From JACVRW01 sp963814095 (GTDB lineage: Bacteria > Actinomycetota > Thermoleophilia > Solirubrobacterales > Thermoleophilaceae), in assembly GCA_963814095.1 (NCBI GenBank), contig CAWFBT010000006.1:62001-126000 (forward strand): a DNA stretch of 64,000 nt, written 5' to 3'. Shown in pieces: positions 33,397 through 41,379 of the stretch (its first letter is position 1; each line of letters begins with the position of its first letter). The position numbers and the translations under genes are program-made. The notes under the pieces were generated by a model. That model saw only the letters and a program-made list of their open reading frames with translations, was not told where the DNA came from and searched no databases.

Positions 33397-33941
33397 GCCC
33401 GCTCCCGGCCCACGAGACCGGCCACGAGAAGCGCCAAGCCGAGGCCGAGATTGGCCCACGCGCCGGGCTCGGCCGGGTCTGTCACGGCGACCGCGGTCGC
33501 GACGAGCGCGATCGCTAGTCCCGCCGCCAGCTCCACGCGGTCGCGCAGGACGACGCCCAAGGCAAGCGTTCCGGCGGCGCCGACGTACGTGGGTGCGAAC
33601 GCGCTCGCGTCGCCCTCTGCCAGCACGTTCGCGGCGACCACTCCGACGATCAGCGCCAAGACCACAAGCGTCGATTGGTCGAGGATCGGGCTCTGTACGC
33701 CCAGCGACTTCTCGACACGCTCGTAGTGGCGCGCGACGAGACCCAGCGTCAGCAGCCCAGCGAGCACCCAGTAGGCCAATGCGGCCGTCGTCCCGAACCC
33801 GAGGAACGCAACGACGGCCGTTCCGGCGAAGAACAGCCCGAACGCGATGTTCGGGTACCAGACCGGGTTCAGCGCGTGGCGCGTGCTGCGGCGCAGGCGC
33901 TGTACGTCGACGATCGTCCGCTCAGCCTCGCTTCGGTCCAC
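33393..33941 (-). CDS. multi-pass membrane protein cotranscribed with the winged-helix regulator
   Basis: 182 residues: a soluble N-terminus (I-V-D-V-Q-R-L-R-R-S-T-R-H-A-L-N-P-V-W-Y-P) then about five hydrophobic helices. Two pairs flank a charged loop A-R-H-Y-E-R-V-E-K-S-L-G, and a last helix ends in G-R-E-R-A. I choose GTG 33941 because GAGGAGG lies 5 nt upstream; the ATG at 33962 would sit inside the operator without a ribosome site. Genes of this shape often accompany small winged-helix regulators. Function is unknown. Confidence 0.72.
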   Translation of the reverse strand: MDRSEAERTIVDVQRLRRSTRHALNPVWYPNIAFGLFFAGTAVVAFLGFGTTAALAYWVLAGLLTLGLVARHYERVEKSLGVQSPILDQSTLVVLALIVGVVAANVLAEGDASAFAPTYVGAAGTLALGVVLRDRVELAAGLAIALVATAVAVTDPAEPGAWANLGLGLALLVAGLVGRERA

Positions 33942-33953
33942 CGGTGCCTCCTC

Positions 33954-33970
33954 ACTTTGCATCGCAAAGT
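33954..33970. promoter_or_regulatory. operator 1, 17-bp perfect palindrome
   Basis: ACTTTGC-ATC-GCAAAGT, directly upstream of the ribosome binding site of the gene starting at 33941. A repressor here would block transcription or its start. The second copy is 33 bp away centre to centre. Confidence 0.8.
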
Positions 33971-33986
33971 CACCATACAGCAAATT

Positions 33987-34003
33987 ACTTTGCGTTGCAA
34001 AGT
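33987..34003. promoter_or_regulatory. operator 2, 17-bp perfect palindrome
   Basis: ACTTTGC-GTT-GCAAAGT, same arms as operator 1 with a different 3-base centre. The AT-rich 16 bp between the two operators probably contains the promoter of the leftward operon. Confidence 0.8.
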
Positions 34004-34048
34004 CATCAGCGGCATTTCCTTCCGCTGGTCGCGGCGGGTGCGTGGCCC

Positions 34049-35167
34049 TCAGCCCGGAAGTCCCGGAAAGCGCTGCGGGTACATCAGCCGGGCGAGCCTG
34101 ACCGCGGCCCCGCCCGACTCGTCGGACTCGTTGCTCGCCTTGTTCATCATCGTGATGATCGTGGCTCCCGTCTCCGGCAGGTAGAGCAGCGTGGTGCTGT
34201 AGCCGTAGATCGCCCCGTTGTGACCGAGGAAGCCGTTGATGGAGAACATCCCGAGCCCGTACTCGACCCGGATCGGCTCGCTCTCGATCACCACGTTCGG
34301 AAGCCGAGCACGCTGCAGCCTGCGATTCAGCAGCGGCCGTCCCGTAGCGAGCGCCTTCGCCCAAGTGCGCAGGTCGTCGAGGGTCGAGACCATCGCGCCG
34401 GCGCCCCAGCTGACGTCGGGATTGCTCGCCGTCACGTCGCGCAGGGTGCTCCCCTCGGCCAGATAGCCGCGCGCAAACGGCGCCGGCAGGCGCGCTGCGG
34501 AGGGGAAGCTCGTCTCAGTCATCCCGAGCGGGCGCAGGATGCGGCGGCGGATGACCTGCCCAATCGGCTTGCCCGTGATCTTCTCCACGATCATGGAGGC
34601 CAGGTAGTAGTTCGTCTCCGAGTAGTGGAAGCCCTTGCCGGGCTTGAAGTAGGGCTTGACGGGCCGAGCGAGCGCGAGCCCGTCCCTCGGAGCGCTCCAG
34701 CGCAGCGTCGGGTCGGCGTCGAAGCGCTGCTCGAACTGCTCGTTCTCGACGAAGTTGTAGATGCCGGAGGTCTGGTCGAGCAGCTGGCGCACCGTGATGC
34801 GGTTCCCGCCGGGCCAGCGCACGAACTTCGAGATCGGATCGCCCAGACTCAGCTGCCCACTCTTGACCAGCTGCAGCACCGCGGTGGCGACGAAGGTCTT
34901 CGTGATGCTCGCGATCCGGAAGTGGTCCCCGCGCGCGATCGGCCGCCCACCCGTGACAGCGGCGCCCTCAGCAGCCACGAAGCTGCCTTGGCCCGGGACC
35001 CAGACCCCGGCGAGCACCCCCGGTGCGCCCTGTGAGGCGAGCTCCTCGTCGACTATCTGCTGCATCTCGGCCCGCTCCTGTGCGCCGAACTGCGCGCTCG
35101 CCGGGGCGGCGAACACGAGGGTGGCGAGAACGACGAACGCGCAGAGTGCGAGCCAGCTCCTGCTCAT
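34049..35167 (-). CDS. secreted serine hydrolase of the beta-lactamase/D-Ala-D-Ala carboxypeptidase (S12) family
   Basis: 372 residues: signal peptide to about residue 25 (A-P-A-S-A-Q), then the S12 fold. The nucleophile is S87 in S-I-T-K, and H-N-G near the C-terminus replaces K-T-G. The second motif reads Y182-S-E rather than Y-S-N, an unusual change at the third position. It may be an esterase or D-aminopeptidase rather than a true beta-lactamase. ATG 35167 has TACGCT 9 nt upstream and stands as a single gene. Confidence 0.87.
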   Translation of the reverse strand: MSRSWLALCAFVVLATLVFAAPASAQFGAQERAEMQQIVDEELASQGAPGVLAGVWVPGQGSFVAAEGAAVTGGRPIARGDHFRIASITKTFVATAVLQLVKSGQLSLGDPISKFVRWPGGNRITVRQLLDQTSGIYNFVENEQFEQRFDADPTLRWSAPRDGLALARPVKPYFKPGKGFHYSETNYYLASMIVEKITGKPIGQVIRRRILRPLGMTETSFPSAARLPAPFARGYLAEGSTLRDVTASNPDVSWGAGAMVSTLDDLRTWAKALATGRPLLNRRLQRARLPNVVIESEPIRVEYGLGMFSINGFLGHNGAIYGYSTTLLYLPETGATIITMMNKASNESDESGGAAVRLARLMYPQRFPGLPG

Positions 35168-35176
35168 GCGGCGGCC

Positions 35177-35182
35177 AGCGTA
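35177..35182 (-). promoter_or_regulatory. -10 element of the S12 hydrolase gene
   Basis: TACGCT ends 9 nt before ATG 35167 on the minus strand; no Shine-Dalgarno. Confidence 0.4.
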
Positions 35183-35326
35183 CTGACTTGGCAGCCATCA
35201 GGCCGCCGCGGGCAGCAGCGTCTTTCAGGTCGTGGCCGCGAGCCGCCCCTGGCGCACTCTCCGTATCGCGAGCGCGCCGCCGGCACCGAGCCCCTGACCG
35301 GCCCTACCGATCGAATGAACGCTTCG

Positions 35327-35341
35327 GGGGCCTATGGCCCC
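35327..35341. terminator. hairpin after guaA
   Basis: GGGGCC-TAT-GGCCCC, 6-bp stem, 30 nt past the guaA stop at 35372 on the minus strand. The rest of 35168-35371 holds no gene that I can support. Confidence 0.4.
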
Positions 35342-35371
35342 GCCAACTCTTCAATCGATGCGAGAGACCGG

Positions 35372-36961
35372 CTATTCCCACTCGATCGTGCCGGGCGGCT
35401 TCGACGTGATGTCGAGCGTCACCCGGTTGACCTGCGCGATCTCGTTGATCATGCGCGAGGCAACCTTCTCGAGCAGGTCGTACGGGAGCCGCGCCCAGTC
35501 GGCCGTCATCGCATCGTCTGACGTGACCGCGCGGATCACCACGACGTAGCCGTAGGTGCGCTCGTCCCCCTGCACGCCGACGCTGCGCAGGTCGGCCGGC
35601 AGCACGCAGAACGATTGCCACAGCTCGCGGTACAGCCCCGCCTCGCGGATCTCGTCCTGCAGGATCGCGTCGGCGTCGCGCAGGATCTCGAGCCGCTCCT
35701 TCGTGACCTCGCCGCTCACCACGCGGATCGCGAGCCCCGGGCCGGGGAAGGGCTGGCGCCAGACGAGCCGGTCGCTCATCCCGAGCTCGGCACCCACCTT
35801 GCGCACCTCGTCCTTGAAGAGCATCCGCAGCGGCTCGACGAGCTCGAACTCGAGGTCCTCCGGCAGACCGCCGACGTTGTGGTGCGACTTGATCGTCGCG
35901 GTGCCGGTGCCGCCGCCCGACTCGATCACGTCGGAGTAGAGCGTCCCCTGCACGAGATAGCCGGGGTCGCCCAGCTTCAGCGCCTGCTCCTCGAACACCC
36001 GGATGAACTCCTCGCCGATGATCATGCGCTTGCGCTCCGGATCGGTCACACCCGCGAGCCGGTCGAGGAAGCGTCGTTCGGCGTCGACGGCGATCAGCGG
36101 GACCTTGAAGTGGTCGCGGAAGGCCGCCACCACCTGATTGCCCTCGTTCTTGCGCATCAGCCCGTGATCGACGAACACGCAGGTGAGCTGCTCGCCGACG
36201 GCGCGATAGGTGAGGAGCGCCGCCACCGACGAGTCGACCCCGCCGGAGAGCCCGCAGATCACCTTGCCGTCGCCGACCTGCTCGCGGATGCGGGCGACCT
36301 GCTCCTCGATCACCGACTCCGCGCTCCAGGCCATCTCGCAGCCGCAGATGTCGCGCAGGAAGGTCTCGAGGATCTGCGTCCCGTACGGGGTGTGGACGAC
36401 CTCGGGGTGGAACTGGATGCCGTACAGGCCGCGCTCGCCGTTCTCGATCGCCGCCACCGGCGACTCGGTCGAGGCGGCCAGCTCGTCGAAGCCGGGCGGC
36501 GCCTCGAAGACGGTGTCGCGGTGGCTCATCCAGCAGGACTGGTCGGCGGGCGTGCCCGCAAGCAGCCGGCCGGGCGAGTTGACCGAGAGCCGCGAGCGGC
36601 CGAACTCGCCGACCTCGGCGCCCTCGACGCGGCCGCCCAGCTCGAGCACCATCGCCTGCATGCCGTAACAGATGCCGAGCACGGGCACGCCCAGGTCGAG
36701 CAGCTCGCGGCGCAGCTTCGGCGCGCCCTCGGCGTACACGGACGCCGGGCCACCGGACAGGATCAGCCCGCGCGGCTGGCGGCGGGTGATCTCATCGAGC
36801 GGCACGTCGTATGGGAGCAGCTCTGCGAACACGCCGCATTCCCGCACCCGGCGGGCGATCAGCTGTGAGTACTGGCCCCCGAAGTCGAGGACAAGGACCT
36901 CGTCGGTTGTGGCCCCAGGGGTGGTGTCGGACTGCTGGGCGGTAAGCGCCTCGGTGCTCAC
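35372..36961 (-). CDS. guaA: GMP synthase (glutamine-hydrolysing)
   Basis: 529 residues with a complete class I amidotransferase domain (V-L-D-F-G-G-Q-Y-S-Q-L, nucleophile C98 in G-I-C-Y-G-M-Q, F-H-P-E-V), the PP-loop G-L-S-G-G-V-D-S-S, and the dimerisation domain ending K-P-P-G-T-I-E-W-E. It converts XMP to GMP. The start overlaps the stop of the GuaB3-type gene by 4 nt, so two consecutive steps of guanine synthesis are coupled. Confidence 0.97.
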   Translation of the reverse strand: MSTEALTAQQSDTTPGATTDEVLVLDFGGQYSQLIARRVRECGVFAELLPYDVPLDEITRRQPRGLILSGGPASVYAEGAPKLRRELLDLGVPVLGICYGMQAMVLELGGRVEGAEVGEFGRSRLSVNSPGRLLAGTPADQSCWMSHRDTVFEAPPGFDELAASTESPVAAIENGERGLYGIQFHPEVVHTPYGTQILETFLRDICGCEMAWSAESVIEEQVARIREQVGDGKVICGLSGGVDSSVAALLTYRAVGEQLTCVFVDHGLMRKNEGNQVVAAFRDHFKVPLIAVDAERRFLDRLAGVTDPERKRMIIGEEFIRVFEEQALKLGDPGYLVQGTLYSDVIESGGGTGTATIKSHHNVGGLPEDLEFELVEPLRMLFKDEVRKVGAELGMSDRLVWRQPFPGPGLAIRVVSGEVTKERLEILRDADAILQDEIREAGLYRELWQSFCVLPADLRSVGVQGDERTYGYVVVIRAVTSDDAMTADWARLPYDLLEKVASRMINEIAQVNRVTLDITSKPPGTIEWE

Positions 36962-38184
36962 TCCACCAGGGCCGGGTCGGCCGCCATGATGCCGTTCGAC
37001 TCGGGATGGGCCGTCGCCGCGCTGGTGGCGCCCATGCCGACCTCCTGCTCCCGCTGCAGCTGCTTGCCCTCGGACAGAAGCGCCGGCGCGACCATCACCT
37101 CCGCCTTGTGGAAGGCCGGGATGTCCTCGTAGCCGCAGGTGGCCATCGAGGTGCGCAGGCTGCCCATCAGGTTGAAGGTGCCGTCGTTCTCGTGTGCCGG
37201 GCCGAGCAGGATCTGCTCGAGCGAGCCGTTCTGGGCCGTCTGCACCCGCGCGCCACGCGGAAGCGTCGGATGGAAGGTCGCCATCCCCCAGTGGTAGCCG
37301 CAGCCAGGCGCCTCGTAGGCGCGGGCAAGCGGCGAGCCGATCATCACGGCGTCGGCCCCGCAGGCGAACGCCTTCGAGACGTCGCCGCCGTTGCGCATGC
37401 CGCCGTCGGCGATCACCTTCACGTACTCGCCGGTCTCGAGCATGTGCTGCGAGCGCGCCGCCGCGACATCCGCGATCGCCGTGGCCTGCGGGACCCCGAT
37501 GCCGAGCACGCCGCGCGTGGTACAGGCGGCGCCCGGCCCGACGCCCACGAGCACGCCCACCGCGCCGGTGCGCATCAGGTGCAGCCCGGTCGCGTAGGAG
37601 GCGCAGCCGCCGACGACCACCGGCACAGGCACCTCGCGGATGAACTCCTTCAGGTTGAGCGGCTCGGAGCGAGTGGAGACGTGCTCGGCCGAGATGACGG
37701 TGCCCTGGATGACGAGGACGTCGAGGCCCGCCTCGATCGCCGTCTCGTAGTAGTCGCGCACGCGCTGCGGCGTGAGCGAGGCCGCCGCGACCACGCCCTG
37801 ATCCTTGATCTCGCGTATCCGCTGCGCGACCAGGTCCTCGCGGATCGGCTCGGCGTAGATGCGCTGCATCTCCGCCGTCGCGACCTCCTTGGGCTGCTGC
37901 GCGATCCGCTCGAGCTCGCCCGCGGCGTCCTCGTAGCGGGCCCAGATGCCCTCGAGGTTGAGGACGGCGAGCCCGCCGTGGTGGCCGAGGATGCCGGCGG
38001 TCTCGGGCGAGACGACTCCGTCCATGGCGGAAGCGAGCAGCGGCAGGTCGAAGCGGTACGGACCGAGGGTCCAGGCGATGTCGACGTCATCGGGATCGCG
38101 CGTGCGCCTGCTCGGCACTATCGCGATGTCATCGAAGCCATATGCGCGGCGGCCCTTCTTGCCGCGTCCGATCTCAACTTCCAT
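36958..38184 (-). CDS. guaB3: GuaB3 family IMP dehydrogenase-related protein
   Basis: 408 residues with the IMPDH/GMPR barrel but no CBS insertion, as in actinobacterial GuaB3. Landmarks are S-R-R-T-R-D-P, the nucleotide-binding G-P-G-A-A-C-T-T-R-G-V-L-G-I-G-V-P-Q with the catalytic cysteine, and I-A-D-G-G-M-R-N-G-G-D-V-S-K-A. It probably works in XMP or GMP metabolism next to guaA; in some organisms GuaB3 is not the main IMP dehydrogenase. ATG 38184 has TAGGAT 6 nt upstream. Confidence 0.9.
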   Translation of the reverse strand: MEVEIGRGKKGRRAYGFDDIAIVPSRRTRDPDDVDIAWTLGPYRFDLPLLASAMDGVVSPETAGILGHHGGLAVLNLEGIWARYEDAAGELERIAQQPKEVATAEMQRIYAEPIREDLVAQRIREIKDQGVVAAASLTPQRVRDYYETAIEAGLDVLVIQGTVISAEHVSTRSEPLNLKEFIREVPVPVVVGGCASYATGLHLMRTGAVGVLVGVGPGAACTTRGVLGIGVPQATAIADVAAARSQHMLETGEYVKVIADGGMRNGGDVSKAFACGADAVMIGSPLARAYEAPGCGYHWGMATFHPTLPRGARVQTAQNGSLEQILLGPAHENDGTFNLMGSLRTSMATCGYEDIPAFHKAEVMVAPALLSEGKQLQREQEVGMGATSAATAHPESNGIMAADPALVE

Positions 38185-38190
38185 GGCGGG

Positions 38191-38196
38191 ATCCTA
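38191..38196 (-). promoter_or_regulatory. -10 element of guaB3
   Basis: TAGGAT ends 6 nt before ATG 38184, the exact spacing expected for a leaderless transcript. Confidence 0.5.
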
Positions 38197-38244
38197 AGTT
38201 CGGCGGCGGACGAGAACCTGACCATACCAATGCCGATTCGGGCT

Positions 38245-38250
38245 TAAGGT
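38245..38250 (+). promoter_or_regulatory. -10 element of the lipoprotein gene at 38258
   Basis: TAAGGT ends 7 nt before GTG 38258. The embedded AAGG could alternatively serve as a weak ribosome site. Confidence 0.35.
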
Positions 38251-38257
38251 GGGTCCG

Positions 38258-38746
38258 GTGAGAGGGCTTCTCTCGCTATTTGCGGTCGTCGTGTTCGGCG
38301 CCGTCGCGGTCGCCGCCGGTTGTGGCGACGACGAGTCCGAGGCGGACGACTACCGGGAGGAGGCGAGCGCGCTCTGCACGGAGGCGCTGCGCGAGGCCGA
38401 GGGGCTCCGCGTGCCGGGCAGCCCACGGCAGCTCGAGGCCTTTATGCGCAGGACGGTTCGGCTCTCGCAACGCTATAGCGAGCGTCTCGAGGCGCTCGAG
38501 CCGCCGGCGGAGCTCGCCGATCTGCACGAGCGCTCAACTCGCCTGAATAGACGCGGCGAGAGGCTCACCGAGGAGCTCGCGGACGGTCTGGCTGCCGGTG
38601 GCGCACCGCAAAAGCTGGTGAGTCAGTACTCCGTGAAGATCCTCGAAATCGGAAAGCGCGACAACGAGGTCGCGAGAAAGCTCGGCCTGCCCGACTGCGT
38701 GACGCCGATCCCAGGCCCCGGCGGCGAGTCGCCCGCGCCCGCCTAG
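38258..38746 (+). CDS. lipoprotein with helical domain
   Basis: 162 residues. V-R-G-L-L-S-L-F-A-V-V-V-F-G and the lipobox V-A-A-G-C make a lipoprotein signal; the mature part is a helical region rich in E, R and L (about residues 30-135) with two further cysteines (A-L-C-T-E-A and D-C-V-T-P-I) and a Pro/Gly tail. GTG 38249 is an alternative start. The stop overlaps the pfkB-family stop by 4 nt (convergent). No family recognised. Confidence 0.65.
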   Translation: MRGLLSLFAVVVFGAVAVAAGCGDDESEADDYREEASALCTEALREAEGLRVPGSPRQLEAFMRRTVRLSQRYSERLEALEPPAELADLHERSTRLNRRGERLTEELADGLAAGGAPQKLVSQYSVKILEIGKRDNEVARKLGLPDCVTPIPGPGGESPAPA

Positions 38747-39702
38747 CTCACGGCCAGCGGCGGCGTCTCGAGCTCCTCCACCCGCACCTCGGGCACGAGC
38801 CGCTCGACCTCGCGCTGCTCGACGCGACCGGCGCCGAAGTGCTGGGTCGACTCGGCACCGCAGGCGACCGCGAAGCGCAGCGCGTCCTCATGGCCGCTGC
38901 CGCTGTAGCGGGCCGCCACGAAGCCCGCCAGGAAGGCATCCCCCGAGCCCACCGCGGACACCGGCTCGAGTGGCTCGAGGGTCGCCCTGTAGACGTGCCG
39001 CTCGCCGTCGCCGAGCAGCGCCAGACAGCCGTCGGACAGCGTCATTATCGACTCGCGTGCGCCCATCTCGACCATCTCGCGGACGGCGCTGCGCCGGTCG
39101 TCCTCGTCGCCGAACTCGTAGCCCACGAGGGCCTCGGCCTCGAGCTCGTTCGGGCTGACGACATCGGGCCCGCGACGCGTGGCGGTGCGCAGCGGCTCGC
39201 CCTCGGAGTCGAGCACGGTCGTGACGCCGAGCCGCTTCATCTCCTCGATGATGCGCCCGTACAGCGCGGTGTCGACGCCGCGCGGCAGGCTGCCGGCCAG
39301 CACGCAGACCGCGGCGCCCTTGGCGAGGTAGACGAGCTTGTCGACGAACAGCTCGAGCTCGCCCTCGGACACGTGCGGGCCGTGCTCGTTGATCTCGGTC
39401 TGCTCGCCGCTCGTCGGGTCGACCACGGCCGTCGAGGTGCGCGACTCCTCGCGGATGCGCACGAAGTCGTTGAGGACGCCCTCCTCGGTGAGGTTCTCGA
39501 CGATGCGCGTGCCCGTCGGGCCGCCGGCCACGCCGGTCGCGATCACCGGCTGGCCGAGCGCACGCAGCGTGCGCGCCACGTTCACCCCCTTGCCGCCCGC
39601 CATCGCGGTCTGCTCGACGGCCCGGTGGCGACGGCCCAGGCGGAAGTTCGGGACGGCAAGCGTCTTGTCTATCGCTGCGTTGAGGGTGACCGTGATGATC
39701 AT
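38743..39702 (-). CDS. PfkB-family sugar-phosphate kinase (1-phosphofructokinase-like)
   Basis: 319 residues. The N-terminal M-I-I-T-V-T-L-N-A-A-I-D-K-T and A-G-G-K-G-V-N-V-A-R, the V-S-P-N-E-L-E-A-E segment and the C-terminal G-S-G-D-A-F-L-A-G-F anion hole are typical of the FruK/LacC branch. Likely substrates are fructose-1-phosphate, tagatose-6-phosphate or fructose-6-phosphate. No PTS genes lie nearby. It is coupled by ATGA to the carboxypeptidase gene upstream, an unexpected partner. Confidence 0.87.
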   Translation of the reverse strand: MIITVTLNAAIDKTLAVPNFRLGRRHRAVEQTAMAGGKGVNVARTLRALGQPVIATGVAGGPTGTRIVENLTEEGVLNDFVRIREESRTSTAVVDPTSGEQTEINEHGPHVSEGELELFVDKLVYLAKGAAVCVLAGSLPRGVDTALYGRIIEEMKRLGVTTVLDSEGEPLRTATRRGPDVVSPNELEAEALVGYEFGDEDDRRSAVREMVEMGARESIMTLSDGCLALLGDGERHVYRATLEPLEPVSAVGSGDAFLAGFVAARYSGSGHEDALRFAVACGAESTQHFGAGRVEQREVERLVPEVRVEELETPPLAVS

Positions 39703-40907
39703 CTGAGGGAACGCCGTCGCCCGCGCACGAGCAGCGACACGGCGATGGGGGCGGCGATGAGGATGGCGAGGCCGAGCAGCAAGGTCAAGGGGACACCCAA
39801 CACCGAAGTGAGGACCCTCAACGTCCCCGCTTCAGGAACCTCGGCCGCCGTAACCAGCGCCACGCGCTGAACTCGCTCCCCCTCCACGAAGACGTTCACA
39901 ACCCCTGCACGCGCCCCCGCCGGCATCGGCCCCTCGACCTCCTCGCGCGAGCGGACCCGGCGCCGGATCCGCTCCCCCTTGCGGACCGTGACCACGGCCG
40001 CGCGGCGCGGCACGAGCCGCGCCTGCTCGTCGTCGTAGTAGCGAATGTCTGCGCGCGCGAGCGGGCGCCCCGGATCGAGCACCTGCACGCGCTTGAACTG
40101 CCTGAGGCCCCAGCCGAGCAGCTCGAGCGTGTCCGCGTCGCGCGCCGGCTCGCTCGGCTCGCCCAGGACCACGCTGATCACCTTGGCGCCGCCGCGCCCC
40201 TCCGCAGAGCCGACCAGCACATAGCCGGCGTTCGTCGTGTGCCCGGTTTTGACGCCTGTCACCCAAGGTGTGGTCGCGACCAGGGTGTTGCGGTTGTCGA
40301 TCACGCGCGGAATCGACCCGGAGTCGAGCTCGGCCACCGGCATGTCGACCACGCGGGCGAAGCGCGGCCGCTCGAGCAACAGCCGCGTCAGCGTGGCGAG
40401 ATCGCGGGCGCTCGAGTAGTTGCCCGGGTCGTCGAGGCCGATCGGGTTGGCGTAGCTCGTGTCGTCGAGCCCGAGCTCCTGCGCGCGCACGTTCATCTCC
40501 GCCACGAACGCCTCGCGCGACCCCGACAGGTTCTCGGCGATCGTCGCCGCGGCGTCGTTGGCGCTCTCGAGCAAGAGCGCCTCGAGCAGGTCGTGCACGG
40601 TCATGCGCTCGCCCGTGCGCAGGTTGATGCGCGACTCGGCGGGCAGCGCGTTGTACTCGGGCGCGGTGAACACGTCGCTCGGCTTGGCCTGCTCGAGCGT
40701 GAGCAGCGCGGTCATCAGCTTGGTGGTGCTGGCGATCGAGTGCCGCTCGTCGGGCCGCTTCGCGAACATCACCTCGCCGTTGCGGCCGTCCACGACGATC
40801 GCGGCGGCGGCGCTACCCACGTCGGGCGGCCCCTGCGCGGCTCCGGCGGCCGGCAGGCCGAGGGCGAGCGCCGCCAGCACGGCGAGCGCCACGGCCATGA
40901 GCCTCAC
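39699..40907 (-). CDS. dacA: D-alanyl-D-alanine carboxypeptidase (PBP5-type, S11)
   Basis: 402 residues: an N-terminal signal sequence, then the S11 motifs S60-T-T-K63, S115-A-N117 and K220-T-G222. A C-terminal beta domain follows, and a hydrophobic helix near the end (L-T-L-L-L-G-L-A-I-L-I-A-A-P-I) is followed by a basic R-G-R-R-R-S-L-R tail, so it is a true membrane-spanning anchor. It trims the terminal D-Ala of peptidoglycan stem peptides. GTG 40907 overlaps the LysM gene stop as GTGA. Confidence 0.93.
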   Translation of the reverse strand: MRLMAVALAVLAALALGLPAAGAAQGPPDVGSAAAAIVVDGRNGEVMFAKRPDERHSIASTTKLMTALLTLEQAKPSDVFTAPEYNALPAESRINLRTGERMTVHDLLEALLLESANDAAATIAENLSGSREAFVAEMNVRAQELGLDDTSYANPIGLDDPGNYSSARDLATLTRLLLERPRFARVVDMPVAELDSGSIPRVIDNRNTLVATTPWVTGVKTGHTTNAGYVLVGSAEGRGGAKVISVVLGEPSEPARDADTLELLGWGLRQFKRVQVLDPGRPLARADIRYYDDEQARLVPRRAAVVTVRKGERIRRRVRSREEVEGPMPAGARAGVVNVFVEGERVQRVALVTAAEVPEAGTLRVLTSVLGVPLTLLLGLAILIAAPIAVSLLVRGRRRSLR

Positions 40908-41254
40908 TCGCGCAGCTTGATCCTCTGCCCGACGACGAGCGCCTGCGGGTCGACCTCGGGGTTGAGCTGCTCGAGCTGCGCCACCGACACGCCGGTGCGC
41001 TCGGCTATCGAGCCAAAGCTGTCGCCCGGCTTGACCACGTAGTTGCGGCGCTGCCTGCGGCCCTGCTGATTGGGCGTGGTCGTCGTCTCTGTGTCGGTCG
41101 CCTGGGTCGAGGTGGCCTCGCCGCCATCCGTGTCGTTCCCGTTCGTGACGTCCGAGCTCATGATCACGAGGACGACCGCGGCCGCCACCGCGGCCAGCGC
41201 CAGTGGCGCCAGCAGGTGAACCGGTCTGAATCCTCGTCGTCGCTGATCTGGCAT
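40904..41254 (-). CDS. membrane-anchored LysM protein
   Basis: 116 residues: short basic cytoplasmic N-terminus (M-P-D-Q-R-R-R-G-F-R), one transmembrane helix (about 14-36), a Thr/Asp-rich linker, and a single C-terminal LysM domain (Y-V-V-K-P-G-D-S-F-G-S-I-A-E-R-T-G-V through V-V-G-Q-R-I-K-L) that binds glycan strands. ATG 41254 has GGGAGG just upstream. It is translationally coupled to the carboxypeptidase gene, so it may target that enzyme to the wall. Confidence 0.88.
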   Translation of the reverse strand: MPDQRRRGFRPVHLLAPLALAAVAAAVVLVIMSSDVTNGNDTDGGEATSTQATDTETTTTPNQQGRRQRRNYVVKPGDSFGSIAERTGVSVAQLEQLNPEVDPQALVVGQRIKLRE

Positions 41255-41379
41255 CGGTCCTCCCACGCAAGCGCCGCGGAGGATAGGGAGGCATGCGCCG
41301 CAAGATGCGTGCGCGTGCACGAGTGGGGTTCAACGCGGCCGCCCCCTCCCCTCCCGCCCGCTGGAACTGCAGGTCCCGC

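Noticed and set aside
35168..35371. Possible tRNA or small RNA between the hydrolase and guaA
   Set aside because: No T-loop (GTTCGA) or cloverleaf could be drawn; only a 6-bp hairpin is convincing.
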